A stretch of DNA of 64,000 bases, from assembly GCA_903821685.1 (NCBI GenBank), contig CAIJLW010000086.1:62001-126000 (forward strand), given 5' to 3'. Below are positions 1 through 9,496 of the stretch, in pieces (within the stretch, counting starts at the first letter, position 1; every line of letters begins with the position of its first letter). Source of the DNA: an uncultured Sphingomonadales bacterium. GTDB lineage: Bacteria; Pseudomonadota; Alphaproteobacteria; Sphingomonadales; Sphingomonadaceae. A program made the translations under genes and the position numbers. The notes beneath the pieces are model-generated. The model saw only the letters and a list, made by a program, of their open reading frames with translations. It made no database searches and was not told the DNA's origin.

Positions 1-127
1 CGCCATAGCGACGGTCATGAGCGCAACCGGTTCGTTCGACCACCGCGCCATCGACGGCGCAGACGGCGCGATGTTCATGAAGGTGTTCAAGGAACTAGTA
101 GAGAAGCCTTTGGGCCTGGTGGCGTAG
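1..127 (+). CDS. pdhC: Dihydrolipoamide acetyltransferase (pyruvate dehydrogenase E2), C-terminal end only
   Basis: This is the last 41 codons of a gene entering from the left, read in the frame that starts at base 2 and ends with TAG at 125-127. The translation contains SFDHRAIDG, which carries the DHRxxDG active-site motif of the E2 acyltransferase catalytic domain, and ends in an alpha-helical tail typical of this family. E2 moves the acetyl group from lipoamide to CoA in the pyruvate dehydrogenase complex. The lpd (E3) gene follows after one base, so the two are almost certainly co-transcribed. The pyruvate rather than 2-oxoglutarate complex is inferred from this arrangement, which is common in alphaproteobacteria. 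Confidence 0.85.
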   Translation, partial: AIATVMSATGSFDHRAIDGADGAMFMKVFKELVEKPLGLVA

Positions 128-128
128 A

Positions 129-1520
129 ATGGCTGATTATGATCTGGTCGTCCTCGGCTCGGGCCCGGGTGGATATGTTGCCGCAATTCGCGCAGCGCAG
201 CTTGGGTTGAAAGTCGCGATTGTCGAACGTGAAAATCTTGGCGGGATTTGCCTCAACTGGGGATGCATTCCGACCAAGGCACTGCTGCGGTCGGCGGAGA
301 TCTATCACTATATGCAGCATGCCAGCGATTACGGCCTGACTGCTGCGAGTATAAGCGCGGATATTGACGCCGTTGTGAAGCGGTCGCGTGGCGTTGCCAA
401 GCAGTTGAACCAAGGCGTCACGCATCTGATGAAAAAGAACAAGATCACCGTTCATATGGGTGATGGAAAGTTGCTTGCGGCGAACACACTCTCGGTTACC
501 AAGGATGGCAAGACCGAGGAACTGACTGCAAAGAACATTATCATAGCGACCGGCGCGCGCGCGCGCGATTTGCTCTTTGCGCCTGCAGACGGAAAGCGCA
601 TCTGGACCTATCGCCACGCGATGGTGCCGCCCGAGATGCCGAAAAAGCTGCTCGTCATTGGCTCCGGTGCGATTGGTATAGAATTCGCAAGCTTTTACAA
701 TGATATGGGGGCAGACGTAACTGTGGTTGAAATGCTCGACCGCATCGTGCCAGTCGAGGATGCTGATGTCTCAGCCTTCCTTGAAAAGTCGCTCACAAAA
801 CAGGGCATGACCATCATGACCGGGGCGGGTGTCGAAAGCCTGCAGGCGACTGCTACTGGCGTATCGGCATCTATTAAGGGCAAGGACGGAAAAGTCGCGA
901 CTTCTGAGTTCACACATTGCATCGTCGCCATTGGCATTGTTCCCAATACCGAGAATATCGGGTTGGAAGCGCTTGGCGTAGAGATGGATCGCGGTTTCCT
1001 CAAAACCGATACCAACTGCCGCACCAACGTGCCCGGCCTTTGGGCGATTGGCGACATCACCGCCCCGCCTTGGTTGGCGCATAAGGCAAGCCATGAAGGC
1101 GTGATTGCCGCCGAAACTATTGCTGGCGGGCATCCGCATGCGATGGACCCGCTGAACATCCCAGGCTGCACCTATTGCCATCCGCAGGTCGCAAGCGTCG
1201 GCCTCACCGAAGCCAAAGCCAAAGAGGCTGGCTTTGACGTCAAGGTCGGCAATTTTCCGTTCATGGGAAATGGCAAGGCGATTGCTTTGGGTGAGGCAGA
1301 AGGCTTCATCAAAACCGTGTTCGATGCCAGAACTGGTGAGTTACTTGGCGCGCATATGGTTGGCGCGGAGGTGACTGAGCTTATTCAAGGCTACACCATC
1401 GGTAAAACCGCTGAACTCGTTGAAGCCGATTTCATGCACACAGTCTTCCCGCATCCGACCTTGAGCGAGATGATGCACGAAAGCGTCTTGGGCGCTTATG
1501 GCAAGATGTTGCACATGTGA
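129..1520 (+). CDS. lpd: Dihydrolipoamide dehydrogenase (E3)
   Basis: A 463-residue flavoprotein disulfide reductase that reoxidises dihydrolipoamide of the pyruvate dehydrogenase complex with NAD+. The FAD-binding GSGPGG lies at residues 10-15, the redox-active disulfide is C41/C46 in CLNWGC, a second nucleotide-binding glycine motif (GSGAIG) lies near residue 178, and the His/Glu catalytic pair is in PHPTLSE (about H442 and E447). Length matches the family. The gene starts one base after the E2 stop codon and its own stop overlaps the GTG start of the next gene, so it sits in a pdh operon. Confidence 0.95.
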   Translation: MADYDLVVLGSGPGGYVAAIRAAQLGLKVAIVERENLGGICLNWGCIPTKALLRSAEIYHYMQHASDYGLTAASISADIDAVVKRSRGVAKQLNQGVTHLMKKNKITVHMGDGKLLAANTLSVTKDGKTEELTAKNIIIATGARARDLLFAPADGKRIWTYRHAMVPPEMPKKLLVIGSGAIGIEFASFYNDMGADVTVVEMLDRIVPVEDADVSAFLEKSLTKQGMTIMTGAGVESLQATATGVSASIKGKDGKVATSEFTHCIVAIGIVPNTENIGLEALGVEMDRGFLKTDTNCRTNVPGLWAIGDITAPPWLAHKASHEGVIAAETIAGGHPHAMDPLNIPGCTYCHPQVASVGLTEAKAKEAGFDVKVGNFPFMGNGKAIALGEAEGFIKTVFDARTGELLGAHMVGAEVTELIQGYTIGKTAELVEADFMHTVFPHPTLSEMMHESVLGAYGKMLHM

Positions 1521-2167
1521 CTTTGTCCGCCCGCCTGTTTCTAACTGCCTTGCTGCTCTTTGCGGCGGTGATTGCTTTGGGCTTTGCTGTCACGGCAGGG
1601 CGTTTTCATGATTTTGACATTGCCGTATCACACGCCCTGAACCTGCAACGCGGCGTTTCTCATGATTGGCTCATCCTTGTCATGCAAGGCATTAGCTGGA
1701 TTGGCGGCGGTATTCAGCGCTATGTCATCGTTGGCATTCTTGCCCTTGCGCTGTGGCGCTGGCGTGGTTGGGGGGTAGCATCGGCAATGGCGGTTGCGAC
1801 CTTAGCCTCCGCACTTACGTCCGACATATTGAAAAGCTTTTTTGCGCGTGCTCGTCCTGATCTGGTCCCGCAACTTGACCTGATCAGCAGTCCGGCATTT
1901 CCAAGCGGCCATGCAACCAACGCAGCTGTGGTCTATTTGCTATTCATCATGCTTGTTCCGCAAGCGCGCCATCCTGCATGGCGATTGGCTGCTGCGGCTA
2001 TGATTTTGCTTATGGGCCTTTCCCGTATTTTGCTAAATGTCCATTGGCCAACAGATGTCATTGGCGGATGGATGCTTGGGGCGTCTTTTGCGTTAATGGC
2101 CGCAGCGGTCATTTCCTTCCGCCGGGAGCAACGGCAGAGCAAAGACCCAACTGTCCAAAAGTTTTAG
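1517..2167 (+). CDS. PAP2-family phosphatase, membrane-bound
   Basis: A 216-residue membrane protein with the three-part acid phosphatase signature: K106 to R113-P114 (KxxxxxxRP), PSGH at 129-132 and SR(x5)H(x3)D from 169 to 180. The family removes phosphate from lipids such as phosphatidic acid, undecaprenyl diphosphate or phosphatidylglycerophosphate, usually on the periplasmic face. About five hydrophobic segments are visible, starting at residues 8-27. It begins at GTG inside the lpd stop region (4-base overlap), so it is translationally coupled to lpd. The substrate cannot be told from sequence. Confidence 0.85.
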   Translation: MTLSARLFLTALLLFAAVIALGFAVTAGRFHDFDIAVSHALNLQRGVSHDWLILVMQGISWIGGGIQRYVIVGILALALWRWRGWGVASAMAVATLASALTSDILKSFFARARPDLVPQLDLISSPAFPSGHATNAAVVYLLFIMLVPQARHPAWRLAAAAMILLMGLSRILLNVHWPTDVIGGWMLGASFALMAAAVISFRREQRQSKDPTVQKF

Positions 2168-2250
2168 AACACGGGGCGATAATTTTTACTGTCCTACACG
2201 CCGGTAATTTGTCATCTTACGGTCCACTGATTATTTATGGGACGTGAAAC

Positions 2251-3555
2251 ATGCGGTTAATGGTGAATTTACGACGGAATATGCGAGTCGCGGTGTTAAC
2301 GGGCGCAGCACTTTTGTCTGGCGCAGCACAGGCGCAAACAGCTGTCATTACTGCCGACAAGATGATCGACGTTTTGACGGGTAAAACCGTCGACTTTCCA
2401 GCTGTTTTTGTCGGCCCAGACGGCCGCATCACCAGCATAGCTGACGCGCGCACCGTGAAATGGGGCAGCGATGTTACGCATATCAACATGTCCGGCAAAA
2501 CCCTTTTGCCTGGCCTAATCGACATGCATGTCCATCTCGATGGTCCTGCTGACATAGGTGGTTACCGCGGGCTTGAATTTACCGACAGTTTCTGGGGCAT
2601 GACGGCGGTTGGATCGGCGCAGGCAATGCTCAAGGCTGGTTTTACCTCCGTCCGCAACGTCGGCTCAAGCAACCGCAACGATATTGGTTTGAAACAAGCC
2701 ATACAAAACGGATATGCGACGGGCCCGCGCATTGTGCCCGCTGGCTATGCTTTAGGGGCAACAGGTGGACATTGTGACTCGACATTCCTGCCACCAAGCC
2801 TCGAAAAATCTGACAAGGAAGAAGGTATCGCCGACAGCGAAGACGAATTGCGGTACCAAGTGCGCCGTCAGCGTAAATATGGTGCTGAGGTCATTAAGGT
2901 GTGCGCAACAGGAGGCGTGTTCTCCCGTAATACCGAGCCCGGCCAACAACAGCTTTCCGAGCGCGAGCTGCGCGTAATTGCGGACGAGGCACATCAATGG
3001 GGATTGCGCGTTGCGGCGCACGCGCATGGCGCAGAGGGTATTAAGGCGGCGATTAAGGGCGGTATTGATACGATCGAACATGCCAGCCTTGTCGATGATG
3101 AAGGGATTAAACTTGCCGTGGCACGGCCGCGTCCGGTCTGGTTCTCCATGGATATATACAACACGGATTATACGCAGGCCGAAGGCGCCAAAAATGGCGT
3201 GCTTGAGGATAATTTGCGCAAAGACCGCGAGGTCGCGCAAATACAGCGCGACAATTTCCGTAAAGCCCACAAAGCCGGCGTTCGGATGGTCTTTGGTTCG
3301 GACGCAGGCGTGATGCCGCACGGCTTGATTGGAGGCCAGTTCAAGATCATGGTGCAATATGGCATGACGCCTATGGAAGCCATTCAAGCAGCTACCCGCA
3401 ATGCGGCGCAGGCGCTTGATCGTGAGAAAGATGTGGGCGCCATCGCGGTTGGCCGGTTCGCCGATATCATCGCCGTGGATGGAAACCCCTTGGCTGATGT
3501 GCGCGAACTGGAATCGGTTGATGCCGTGATTAAGGGCGGCAAGGTCGTGCAATAA
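2251..3555 (+). CDS. Secreted amidohydrolase (imidazolonepropionase-like / Xaa-Pro dipeptidase type)
   Basis: A 434-residue metal-dependent hydrolase of the amidohydrolase superfamily with an N-terminal signal peptide ending near AAQAQ (about residue 30). The metal ligands expected for the fold are visible: HVHLD after the first beta-strand, a lysine in EVIKVCATGG (candidate carbamylated lysine), HAHG, TIEHAS and FGSDAG. Members of this branch hydrolyse cyclic amides or dipeptides with a C-terminal proline; the substrate here is unknown. In-frame ATGs also exist at 2263 and 2281; the last lies closest to a classic signal peptide and could be the true start. No obvious operon partner. Confidence 0.8.
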   Translation: MRLMVNLRRNMRVAVLTGAALLSGAAQAQTAVITADKMIDVLTGKTVDFPAVFVGPDGRITSIADARTVKWGSDVTHINMSGKTLLPGLIDMHVHLDGPADIGGYRGLEFTDSFWGMTAVGSAQAMLKAGFTSVRNVGSSNRNDIGLKQAIQNGYATGPRIVPAGYALGATGGHCDSTFLPPSLEKSDKEEGIADSEDELRYQVRRQRKYGAEVIKVCATGGVFSRNTEPGQQQLSERELRVIADEAHQWGLRVAAHAHGAEGIKAAIKGGIDTIEHASLVDDEGIKLAVARPRPVWFSMDIYNTDYTQAEGAKNGVLEDNLRKDREVAQIQRDNFRKAHKAGVRMVFGSDAGVMPHGLIGGQFKIMVQYGMTPMEAIQAATRNAAQALDREKDVGAIAVGRFADIIAVDGNPLADVRELESVDAVIKGGKVVQ

Positions 3556-3666
3556 TTCGGATTAGTCTAATCGTCATAGTGCATTGATTGCGCAATGACG
3601 GTTGTGTAAACTGATTGTATCAGACGTCGAAGAACCGCTAGTTCAACAACATCAGGGATTTGAATC

Positions 3667-4011
3667 ATGATAACCATCATCGCAACTGCACTGCTTAGCA
3701 TGGCCGCTATGAAGGGCGACGCCATGGACACCGCGCGTAAATCGTTCAACAATTGCATGATCGAGGTGCACAACACCGCAGTTGGTGAAAAAGCGAGCCC
3801 GAGTGCTTTCATCCAAACCTCCGACGCGGCATGCCCGACGGAGCGCGCGGCGTATAAGGAAATCCTTGTAAAGTCAGAGCGGTCTTATGGATCAAGCCAG
3901 ACCGAAGCGGAGAAATTTGCATCGGAAGAAATCCAGATGATTGTGGATTCGATCGTCACCAGCTTTAACGAGAATGTCGAAAGCGGCGCGAAGCTTACAC
4001 CGGAGAAGTAA
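3667..4011 (+). CDS. Small hypothetical exported protein
   Basis: A 114-residue protein I do not recognise. It begins with a short hydrophobic stretch (residues 1-15, ITIIATALLSMAA) that could be a signal peptide, followed by a soluble, mostly helical region with two cysteines (about residues 31 and 57) that might form a disulfide in the periplasm. Codon use looks like that of its neighbours. It stands alone between the amidohydrolase gene and tRNA-Ser. Coding is supported by an open frame with normal composition and a purine-rich stretch (CAGGGATTTGAATC) before ATG. Confidence 0.6.
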   Translation: MITIIATALLSMAAMKGDAMDTARKSFNNCMIEVHNTAVGEKASPSAFIQTSDAACPTERAAYKEILVKSERSYGSSQTEAEKFASEEIQMIVDSIVTSFNENVESGAKLTPEK

Positions 4012-4033
4012 GGGCGCGAAAGGCAGCGATATC

Positions 4034-4123
4034 TGGCGGACAGGGTGGGATTCGAACCCACGGTGAGCTTCCACCCACGACGGTTTTCAAGACCGTTGCC
4101 TTAAACCACTCGGCCACCTGTCC
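4034..4123 (-). tRNA. tRNA-Ser (anticodon TGA)
   Basis: The minus strand folds as a class II tRNA of 90 nt. The acceptor stem pairs GGACAGG with CCTGTCC, the anticodon loop reads CTTGAAA (TGA, serine UCA codons), there is a long variable arm (GTGGGTGGAAGCTCAC region), a T-loop GGTTCGAATCC and an encoded CCA end. Confidence 0.97.
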
Positions 4124-4286
4124 GCTTAAGAAGCGTCCCCTAGCCAGTGCGGTTTGCGATAGCAAGCGTAGATGACGCGCTGTTGCCCCACAGCACACGA
4201 TGAAATGGGCGCTCGACGGGATCAAAGTAATTCACAGGCTTTGTTCGTTGTGCCAATATGCAGCCATGCAGAAGACAGGTCACCGC

Positions 4287-5381
4287 ATGCGCGTACATAG
4301 AAAGATACTGACAGCTTTGGCCATCAGCGCCAGCGTATTGATGCTTAGCCCAAATGTGTTGGCGCAAGATGCGGCGGTACCGCCCACGCGGTCGCCCGTG
4401 TCCGCACCCATTGCCAGCACAAACATCCATGAAGCTGGTTTTCGGGCGTATCTGTTGCAGGTGCGGCAGCGGGCGTTGGGCGAAGGCGTTTCCACTGCAA
4501 CGCTTGACCGCGTGCTGCCATCGCTGAGCTTTAACCGAACCGTGGTCCGCCTGGACAAGCAGCAACCAGAAGGCGCATCCAACGCGCCGGTGCCGAACTT
4601 TGCACCCTATAAAGCAACCCATGTGGATGCGTCGCGCATTGGAAGAGGCCGCTTTAAATATTCCGAGCTTCGGCCGTTGCTGGAGCGGATTGAGAAAGAA
4701 ACCGGCGTGCCGGAAGAAATCATGATTGCCATTTATGGCCATGAGACCAGTTATGGCGCGGTGATGGGCAATTTTAACGCGCCCGAGGCCTTGGCGTCAC
4801 TTGCCTATGATGGACGCAGACGGCCGTTGTTCGAGGCGGAGTTGGTTGCGGTCCTTAAGATGATTGACCGTGGTGTGCCACAATATGCGATTACGGGAAG
4901 CTGGGCAGGGGCGCTGGGTAAGCCCCAGTTTCTGCCTTCGGTATATTTGCGGCTTGCCCGAGATGGCGATGGTGACGGCTATGCCGACATCTGGCGCAGC
5001 GAAGTCGACGCCATGACGTCTATCGCCAATTATTTCGTCAATGCTGGCTGGCGGCGCGGCGAGGAATGGGGCTTTGCCGTCAATGTTCCAGAAACCTTAA
5101 ACCGTGACAAATTGGGGTCACGCATGTCACCGCCGCGATGCCCCCGCGTTTTTGGCAGACACAGCCAGTGGCGCACCATTGCTGAATGGCGTCAGCTGGG
5201 GATATCGCCCCAGAGCAGGTCGTGGCCAAAGGACAGCATGATGGCGACGTTACTTGAACCCGATGGCGTCGGCAAAACTGGCTATCTTCTGGGCGGAAAT
5301 TACCGGGTTATATTGGACTACAACTGTTCGAATTTTTACGCGCTTTCGGTCGGGTTGCTGGCTGACCAGCTGCGCAATTAG
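4287..5381 (+). CDS. Lytic murein transglycosylase, MltB-like (SLT_2)
   Basis: A 364-residue exported lytic transglycosylase that would cleave the MurNAc-GlcNAc bond of peptidoglycan with formation of 1,6-anhydro ends. The catalytic glutamate lies in IYGHETSYGAVMG, and the GKPQFLPSVY and DGDGDGYADIW blocks are typical of the MltB family. The C-terminal YNCSNFYALSVG block is also characteristic. An open frame extends upstream to ATG at 4200 (with another ATG at 4266), but the signal peptide begins at 4287 (RVHRKILTALAISASVL, cleavage after NVLAQ), with AGG seven bases before that ATG, so 4287 is chosen. No separate peptidoglycan-binding domain is seen. Confidence 0.85.
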   Translation: MRVHRKILTALAISASVLMLSPNVLAQDAAVPPTRSPVSAPIASTNIHEAGFRAYLLQVRQRALGEGVSTATLDRVLPSLSFNRTVVRLDKQQPEGASNAPVPNFAPYKATHVDASRIGRGRFKYSELRPLLERIEKETGVPEEIMIAIYGHETSYGAVMGNFNAPEALASLAYDGRRRPLFEAELVAVLKMIDRGVPQYAITGSWAGALGKPQFLPSVYLRLARDGDGDGYADIWRSEVDAMTSIANYFVNAGWRRGEEWGFAVNVPETLNRDKLGSRMSPPRCPRVFGRHSQWRTIAEWRQLGISPQSRSWPKDSMMATLLEPDGVGKTGYLLGGNYRVILDYNCSNFYALSVGLLADQLRN

Positions 5382-5535
5382 TGTTCCGACCAATGCCAGC
5401 AGACCGCTATACGCGGCGGTTAAAATCGCCTATCATATTGCGAATGCAAGCGGCTCTGCCATTTGATCACGGAACAGAAGAATTTATGCGCCATTTAGCG
5501 GACACATTAAACGGCCAGCCACAAAGGGAAAGCCT

Positions 5536-6171
5536 GTGACTGCGCGTGGCCGATTTATATCTATTGAAGGCGGTGAAGGAGTTGGCAAATCGACCCAAAT
5601 CGCCGCGCTGGCCGCATTCATTGAACAAAAAGGCTTTGAGGTTGTATTGACACGCGAGCCGGGCGGCACGGAGGGCGCGGAGACTATTCGGCAATTGGTG
5701 CTTGGCGGCAGTGCAGAGCGGTGGTTGCCACGCGCAGAGGCATTATTATTCGCTGCGGCCCGAAGTGACCATGTCGAACGGTTGATAGAACCCGCACTGG
5801 CCAGGGGAAAATGGGTTATATCGGACCGCTTTATCGACAGCAGCCGCGCCTATCAGGGTGCGGGCTCTGGGCTGTCGGATGCCGATATAATGGCGCTGCA
5901 CCACATCGGCAGCCGGGGTATGTTACCCGACCGGACTTTAGTGTTGCGGCTTGATTCCAAAGAAGCCGCCAACCGCGCGGCTGCGCGCGACCAGAACCAA
6001 CCTGACCGCATTCAGGGCCGCGTTGAAACCTTCCACGCCGACGTTGACATAGCGTTTGTGAGCTTTGCCGAGAGTGAGCAACGCGTTCGGCTTGTTGATG
6101 CATCGGGCGCGCCACACGAAGTTAGTATGCGGTTGCTGGCCGAAATCAGTGATTTGCTGGAACCTGCATGA
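5536..6171 (+). CDS. tmk: Thymidylate kinase
   Basis: A 211-residue kinase that makes dTDP from dTMP and ATP. The P-loop GGEGVGKST is at about residues 12-20, followed by the DR(E/x)PGGT block (TREPGGTEGAE) and the DRFIDSSRAYQGAG segment. The start is GTG at 5536, which places the P-loop at the usual distance from the N-terminus; purine-rich AAAGGGAAAG lies just upstream. Its stop overlaps the holB start (ATGA), so it heads a tmk-holB-metG-tatD operon. Confidence 0.95.
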   Translation: MTARGRFISIEGGEGVGKSTQIAALAAFIEQKGFEVVLTREPGGTEGAETIRQLVLGGSAERWLPRAEALLFAAARSDHVERLIEPALARGKWVISDRFIDSSRAYQGAGSGLSDADIMALHHIGSRGMLPDRTLVLRLDSKEAANRAAARDQNQPDRIQGRVETFHADVDIAFVSFAESEQRVRLVDASGAPHEVSMRLLAEISDLLEPA

Positions 6172-7133
6172 ACGACTATGTAGGGCATGATAAGGCGTGG
6201 CGGCAGTTTGCAACCGCTTACGAAAGTGGCAAGACCCATCATGGCTGGATTTTGGCTGGACCAAGGGGGCTTGGAAAATCCGCGTTTGCACTGCGGGCAG
6301 CGGCGCTATTAGTTGACCCTACAAATGCTTATAGCAATATGATCGCGCGGGGATCACATCCTGATATTTTGTCGGTGAAACGCCTTCCGAAAGAGGCCTT
6401 GAAAGATGATGAGGACATCGGTGATGCAACCGAGTTCAAACGCAGCATAACCGTAGATCAAATCCGCAGTCTGCAGCAATCGCTCACCACGCGGCCCGGA
6501 CTTAGTGACCGGCGCGCAATTATCATAGACGCGGCCGATGACTTGGAACGCGGCGGGGCCAATGCGTTGCTGAAGTCGCTTGAGGAGCCGCCTATTGGCA
6601 CGTTCTTTTTCCTGATCAGCCATGCGAGCGATAGGCTTTTGCCAACTATCCGCTCACGGTGCCAGATTTTACGGTTTGAAGCCCTTTCTGACAGCGATAT
6701 GACCAACGCTCTGCAACGGGCCGCTCCAGAGGTCAGCGCGACAGAGATTGATGCGCTTATCCGTTTGGGAAATGGGACGCCGGGCCAAGCGCTGGATTTT
6801 CTCGGGCTTGATCTCAAAGAGATTGAGGACGCCATGACGTCAATCTTACGCACGGGTGACCGTGACAACGGGCTTCGGAGTGGCTTATCAGACAAGCTAG
6901 CGCTGAAGGCAGCACAGCCACGGTATGAGGCGTTCTTGCGCCGAGCGCCTGCTTTAATCGCAGAATACACCCGCACACTTGATGCTACACAGGTGAGCAA
7001 CGGCGTTGCCGCATGGGAAGCTGCGAGCAGCCTTGCTGCGCGCGCGATAGCGCTAAGTCTCGATAAGCAAAGCGTCGTGTTCCAAATGGGAAGCTTGCTG
7101 GCATCGATACAAGCGCATAAAGCGCGAAATTAG
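6168..7133 (+). CDS. holB: DNA polymerase III subunit delta-prime
   Basis: A 321-residue clamp-loader subunit of the AAA+ family. The N-terminal region has a Walker-A-like AGPRGLGKSAFA, a DExx-like segment in the DDLERGGANALLKSLEEPP block that is diagnostic of DnaX/HolB proteins, and the sensor motif SHASDRLLPTIRSRCQ with the SRC signature. The zinc-binding cysteines found in some family members are not evident. It overlaps tmk by four bases and precedes metG by 18 bases, a common alphaproteobacterial arrangement. Confidence 0.93.
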   Translation: MNDYVGHDKAWRQFATAYESGKTHHGWILAGPRGLGKSAFALRAAALLVDPTNAYSNMIARGSHPDILSVKRLPKEALKDDEDIGDATEFKRSITVDQIRSLQQSLTTRPGLSDRRAIIIDAADDLERGGANALLKSLEEPPIGTFFFLISHASDRLLPTIRSRCQILRFEALSDSDMTNALQRAAPEVSATEIDALIRLGNGTPGQALDFLGLDLKEIEDAMTSILRTGDRDNGLRSGLSDKLALKAAQPRYEAFLRRAPALIAEYTRTLDATQVSNGVAAWEAASSLAARAIALSLDKQSVVFQMGSLLASIQAHKARN

Positions 7134-7151
7134 TAATTATTAAGAGTATTC

Positions 7152-8720
7152 ATGTCCCAACCTTTCTACATTACCACTGCCATCGCTTATCCCAATGGAA
7201 AGCCGCATATCGGCCACGCCTATGAGGCTATTGCAACTGACGCGATTGCGCGGTTTCAGCGTTTGAATGGCCGTGAAGTCTGCTTCGTTACGGGTACCGA
7301 CGAACATGGCTTAAAAATGGATCAGACCGCACGCGCCGCGGGGAAGGCTACGCGCGATCTTGCAGATGAAATGTCACTATATTTCAAACAAATGTGCGAA
7401 ACTCTTGATATTTCATATGATCATTTTTGCCGTACAACGGCCGAAAATCATCACACAGCAAGTCAAGCCGTCTGGAAACGCCTGGAGGCGAGTGGCGATC
7501 TGTATTTAGATAGGTATGAAGGCTGGTACTCTGTCCGCGACGAGGCTTATTATGACGAAAGCGAGCTGACCGACGGGGAAGGTGGGCAGAAGCTCTCACC
7601 CCAAGGAACGCCGGTCGAATGGACCGTTGAGGAAAGCTGGTTTTTCCGGTTGTCCAAATATGAGCAGCCATTGCTGGAATATTACGCTGCGAACCCCGAT
7701 TTTATCCGCCCGGATAGCCGCAAAAATGAAACCGTCAAATTTGTCGAAGGCGGATTGAAGGACTTGTCGGTATCGCGCACCAGCTTTGATTGGGGCGTAA
7801 AGGTTCCAGGCAGCGAGAACCACGTCATGTATGTGTGGCTCGATGCGCTGACGACCTATATTTCGGCGATTGGTTTTCCCAACGAGACCGAAGAATGGCG
7901 CAAATTCTGGCCCGCCAGCGTCCATATCATCGGCAAAGACATTGTGCGTTTCCACACCGTCTATTGGCCAGCGTTTCTGATGTCTGCGGGCTTGCCCTTA
8001 CCAAAAATGGTATTCGGTCATGGTTTCTTGCTCTCTCGCGGTGAAAAAATGTCTAAGTCATTGGGGAATGTCGTCGACCCTATGGAGCTTGCCCAACTTT
8101 TCGGTGTCGACGCGTTGCGGTACTTCCTGTTGCGCGAAGTCAGCTTTGGCCAAGACGGCAGCTATAGCCCCGAAGCCATTGTCACCCGCGTAAATGCAGA
8201 CCTTGCCAACAGCTTTGGCAATCTTGCGCAGCGGACACTGTCGCTGATCTTCAAAAACTGCGAGGGTCGCCTTCCGGCTATTGGCGGGCATCATGACGAC
8301 GATAACGCCTTGCTAGAATTGGTCGGGAACGCGGTTTCAAAGCAAATTCCAGCGCATTTCGAAGACCTAGCGATGTCACAGGCTTTAGAGGCGTGGATGC
8401 AGGCGGTGTTTGCCTGTAACGCTTATGTGGACGTGCAAGCGCCCTGGGCACTTAAGAAGACCGATCCCGAGCGGATGGAAGCCGTATTGGCAACGTTGTT
8501 CATATGTATCGCGCAGCTTGCCATTGCCGCGCTGCCGATTATTCCAGGTTCCGCAACTAAGTTACTTGATCAAATGGGCGTGCCCAATGAAGTTCGCAAT
8601 TTTGCAGATGCTGGAACGCATTGGTATGCGCCGCTGGCCGAAAGCGGTTTCCAGATTGCCCAGCCTGTAGGCCTTTTCCCGCGGCTAGAATTGCCGGCGG
8701 AGGAGGGGGCTGCCGCCTGA
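7152..8720 (+). CDS. metG: Methionyl-tRNA synthetase
   Basis: A 522-residue class I aminoacyl-tRNA synthetase. The HIGH motif appears as PHIGHAYEA near residue 20 and the KMSKS motif as GEKMSKSLGN near residue 300. At this length it is the short alphaproteobacterial form without the C-terminal dimerisation/EMAP-like domain and without the full zinc knuckle of the E. coli enzyme. Its TGA stop overlaps the tatD ATG (ATGA with one shared base), so it is coupled to tatD. Confidence 0.96.
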   Translation: MSQPFYITTAIAYPNGKPHIGHAYEAIATDAIARFQRLNGREVCFVTGTDEHGLKMDQTARAAGKATRDLADEMSLYFKQMCETLDISYDHFCRTTAENHHTASQAVWKRLEASGDLYLDRYEGWYSVRDEAYYDESELTDGEGGQKLSPQGTPVEWTVEESWFFRLSKYEQPLLEYYAANPDFIRPDSRKNETVKFVEGGLKDLSVSRTSFDWGVKVPGSENHVMYVWLDALTTYISAIGFPNETEEWRKFWPASVHIIGKDIVRFHTVYWPAFLMSAGLPLPKMVFGHGFLLSRGEKMSKSLGNVVDPMELAQLFGVDALRYFLLREVSFGQDGSYSPEAIVTRVNADLANSFGNLAQRTLSLIFKNCEGRLPAIGGHHDDDNALLELVGNAVSKQIPAHFEDLAMSQALEAWMQAVFACNAYVDVQAPWALKKTDPERMEAVLATLFICIAQLAIAALPIIPGSATKLLDQMGVPNEVRNFADAGTHWYAPLAESGFQIAQPVGLFPRLELPAEEGAAA

Positions 8721-9496
8721 TGTTCGTCGATTCCCACTGCCACCTGAATTATAAGGGCTTAGTTGAACAGCAAGTCGATGTTCTTGCGCGGGCGCGTGAA
8801 AGTGGTGTGTCTGCGATGCTTAACATTTCCACGCGGGAGTGTGAGTGGGATGACGTCATCGGGTTAGCCGAGCAGGAAAGCGATGTATGGGCTTCCGTTG
8901 GTATTCATCCACATGAGGCCGACCAACATGTTGGTATGGATTGTGCAAAGCTAGTCGAAAAGTCAGCGCATCCGCGTGTTGTTGCCATAGGCGAAACGGG
9001 TCTGGATTATTATTACGACAAAAGCGACCGCGCCCAGCAGTGCACTGGGTTTCGCGAACATATCAAGGCTTCGCGCGAAACGGGCCTGCCGATCATTATT
9101 CACACACGCGATGCGGAGGCTGACACAGCCGCCATATTGACCGAAGAAATGCGGGAAGGGGCTTTCACTGGCGTCATTCATTGTTTTACCGCCAGTGCCG
9201 CATTTGCCCGAATAGCCTTGGATCTTGGCATGTACATATCGCTATCAGGAATTGTGACGTTCAAAAACGCACAGGACCTTCAGGACGTGGCCAAATGGCT
9301 TCCAGAAGACCGTTTGCTGGTTGAAACCGACGCGCCATTTTTGGCGCCAATTCCACATCGCGGAAGGACCGGCGAACCAGCCTTTGTGGCTGACACCGCG
9401 TGCTTTGTCGCCCAGTTACGCGGCGTGGCGCCCGAGATCCTTGCGCAGCAAACTGCAGACAATTTCTACAATTTGTTTTCTAAGGCTATACGATGA
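8720..9496 (+). CDS. tatD: TatD-family metal-dependent deoxyribonuclease
   Basis: A 258-residue TIM-barrel hydrolase. The first metal ligands are in DSHCHLN (residues 4-10), followed by the GETGLDYYYD block with its metal-binding glutamate, the IHTRDAEAD block, VIHCFTAS and the C-terminal ETDAPFLAPIPHRG signature. TatD proteins have 3'-5' exonuclease activity on DNA/RNA and a role in repair. The frame is open further upstream, but ATG at 8720 gives the conserved start and overlaps the metG stop. The next gene overlaps its stop (ATGA). Confidence 0.93.
   Translation: MFVDSHCHLNYKGLVEQQVDVLARARESGVSAMLNISTRECEWDDVIGLAEQESDVWASVGIHPHEADQHVGMDCAKLVEKSAHPRVVAIGETGLDYYYDKSDRAQQCTGFREHIKASRETGLPIIIHTRDAEADTAAILTEEMREGAFTGVIHCFTASAAFARIALDLGMYISLSGIVTFKNAQDLQDVAKWLPEDRLLVETDAPFLAPIPHRGRTGEPAFVADTACFVAQLRGVAPEILAQQTADNFYNLFSKAIR

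Noticed and set aside
2752-3552. Long open frame of 266 codons on the minus strand inside the amidohydrolase gene
   Set aside because: It is the mirror of a gene with clear catalytic motifs on the plus strand and its translation shows no recognisable domain.
3572-3600. Imperfect palindrome (11-bp arms with two mismatches) after the amidohydrolase gene
   Set aside because: No T-run follows and the arms are imperfect, so neither a terminator nor an operator can be claimed.
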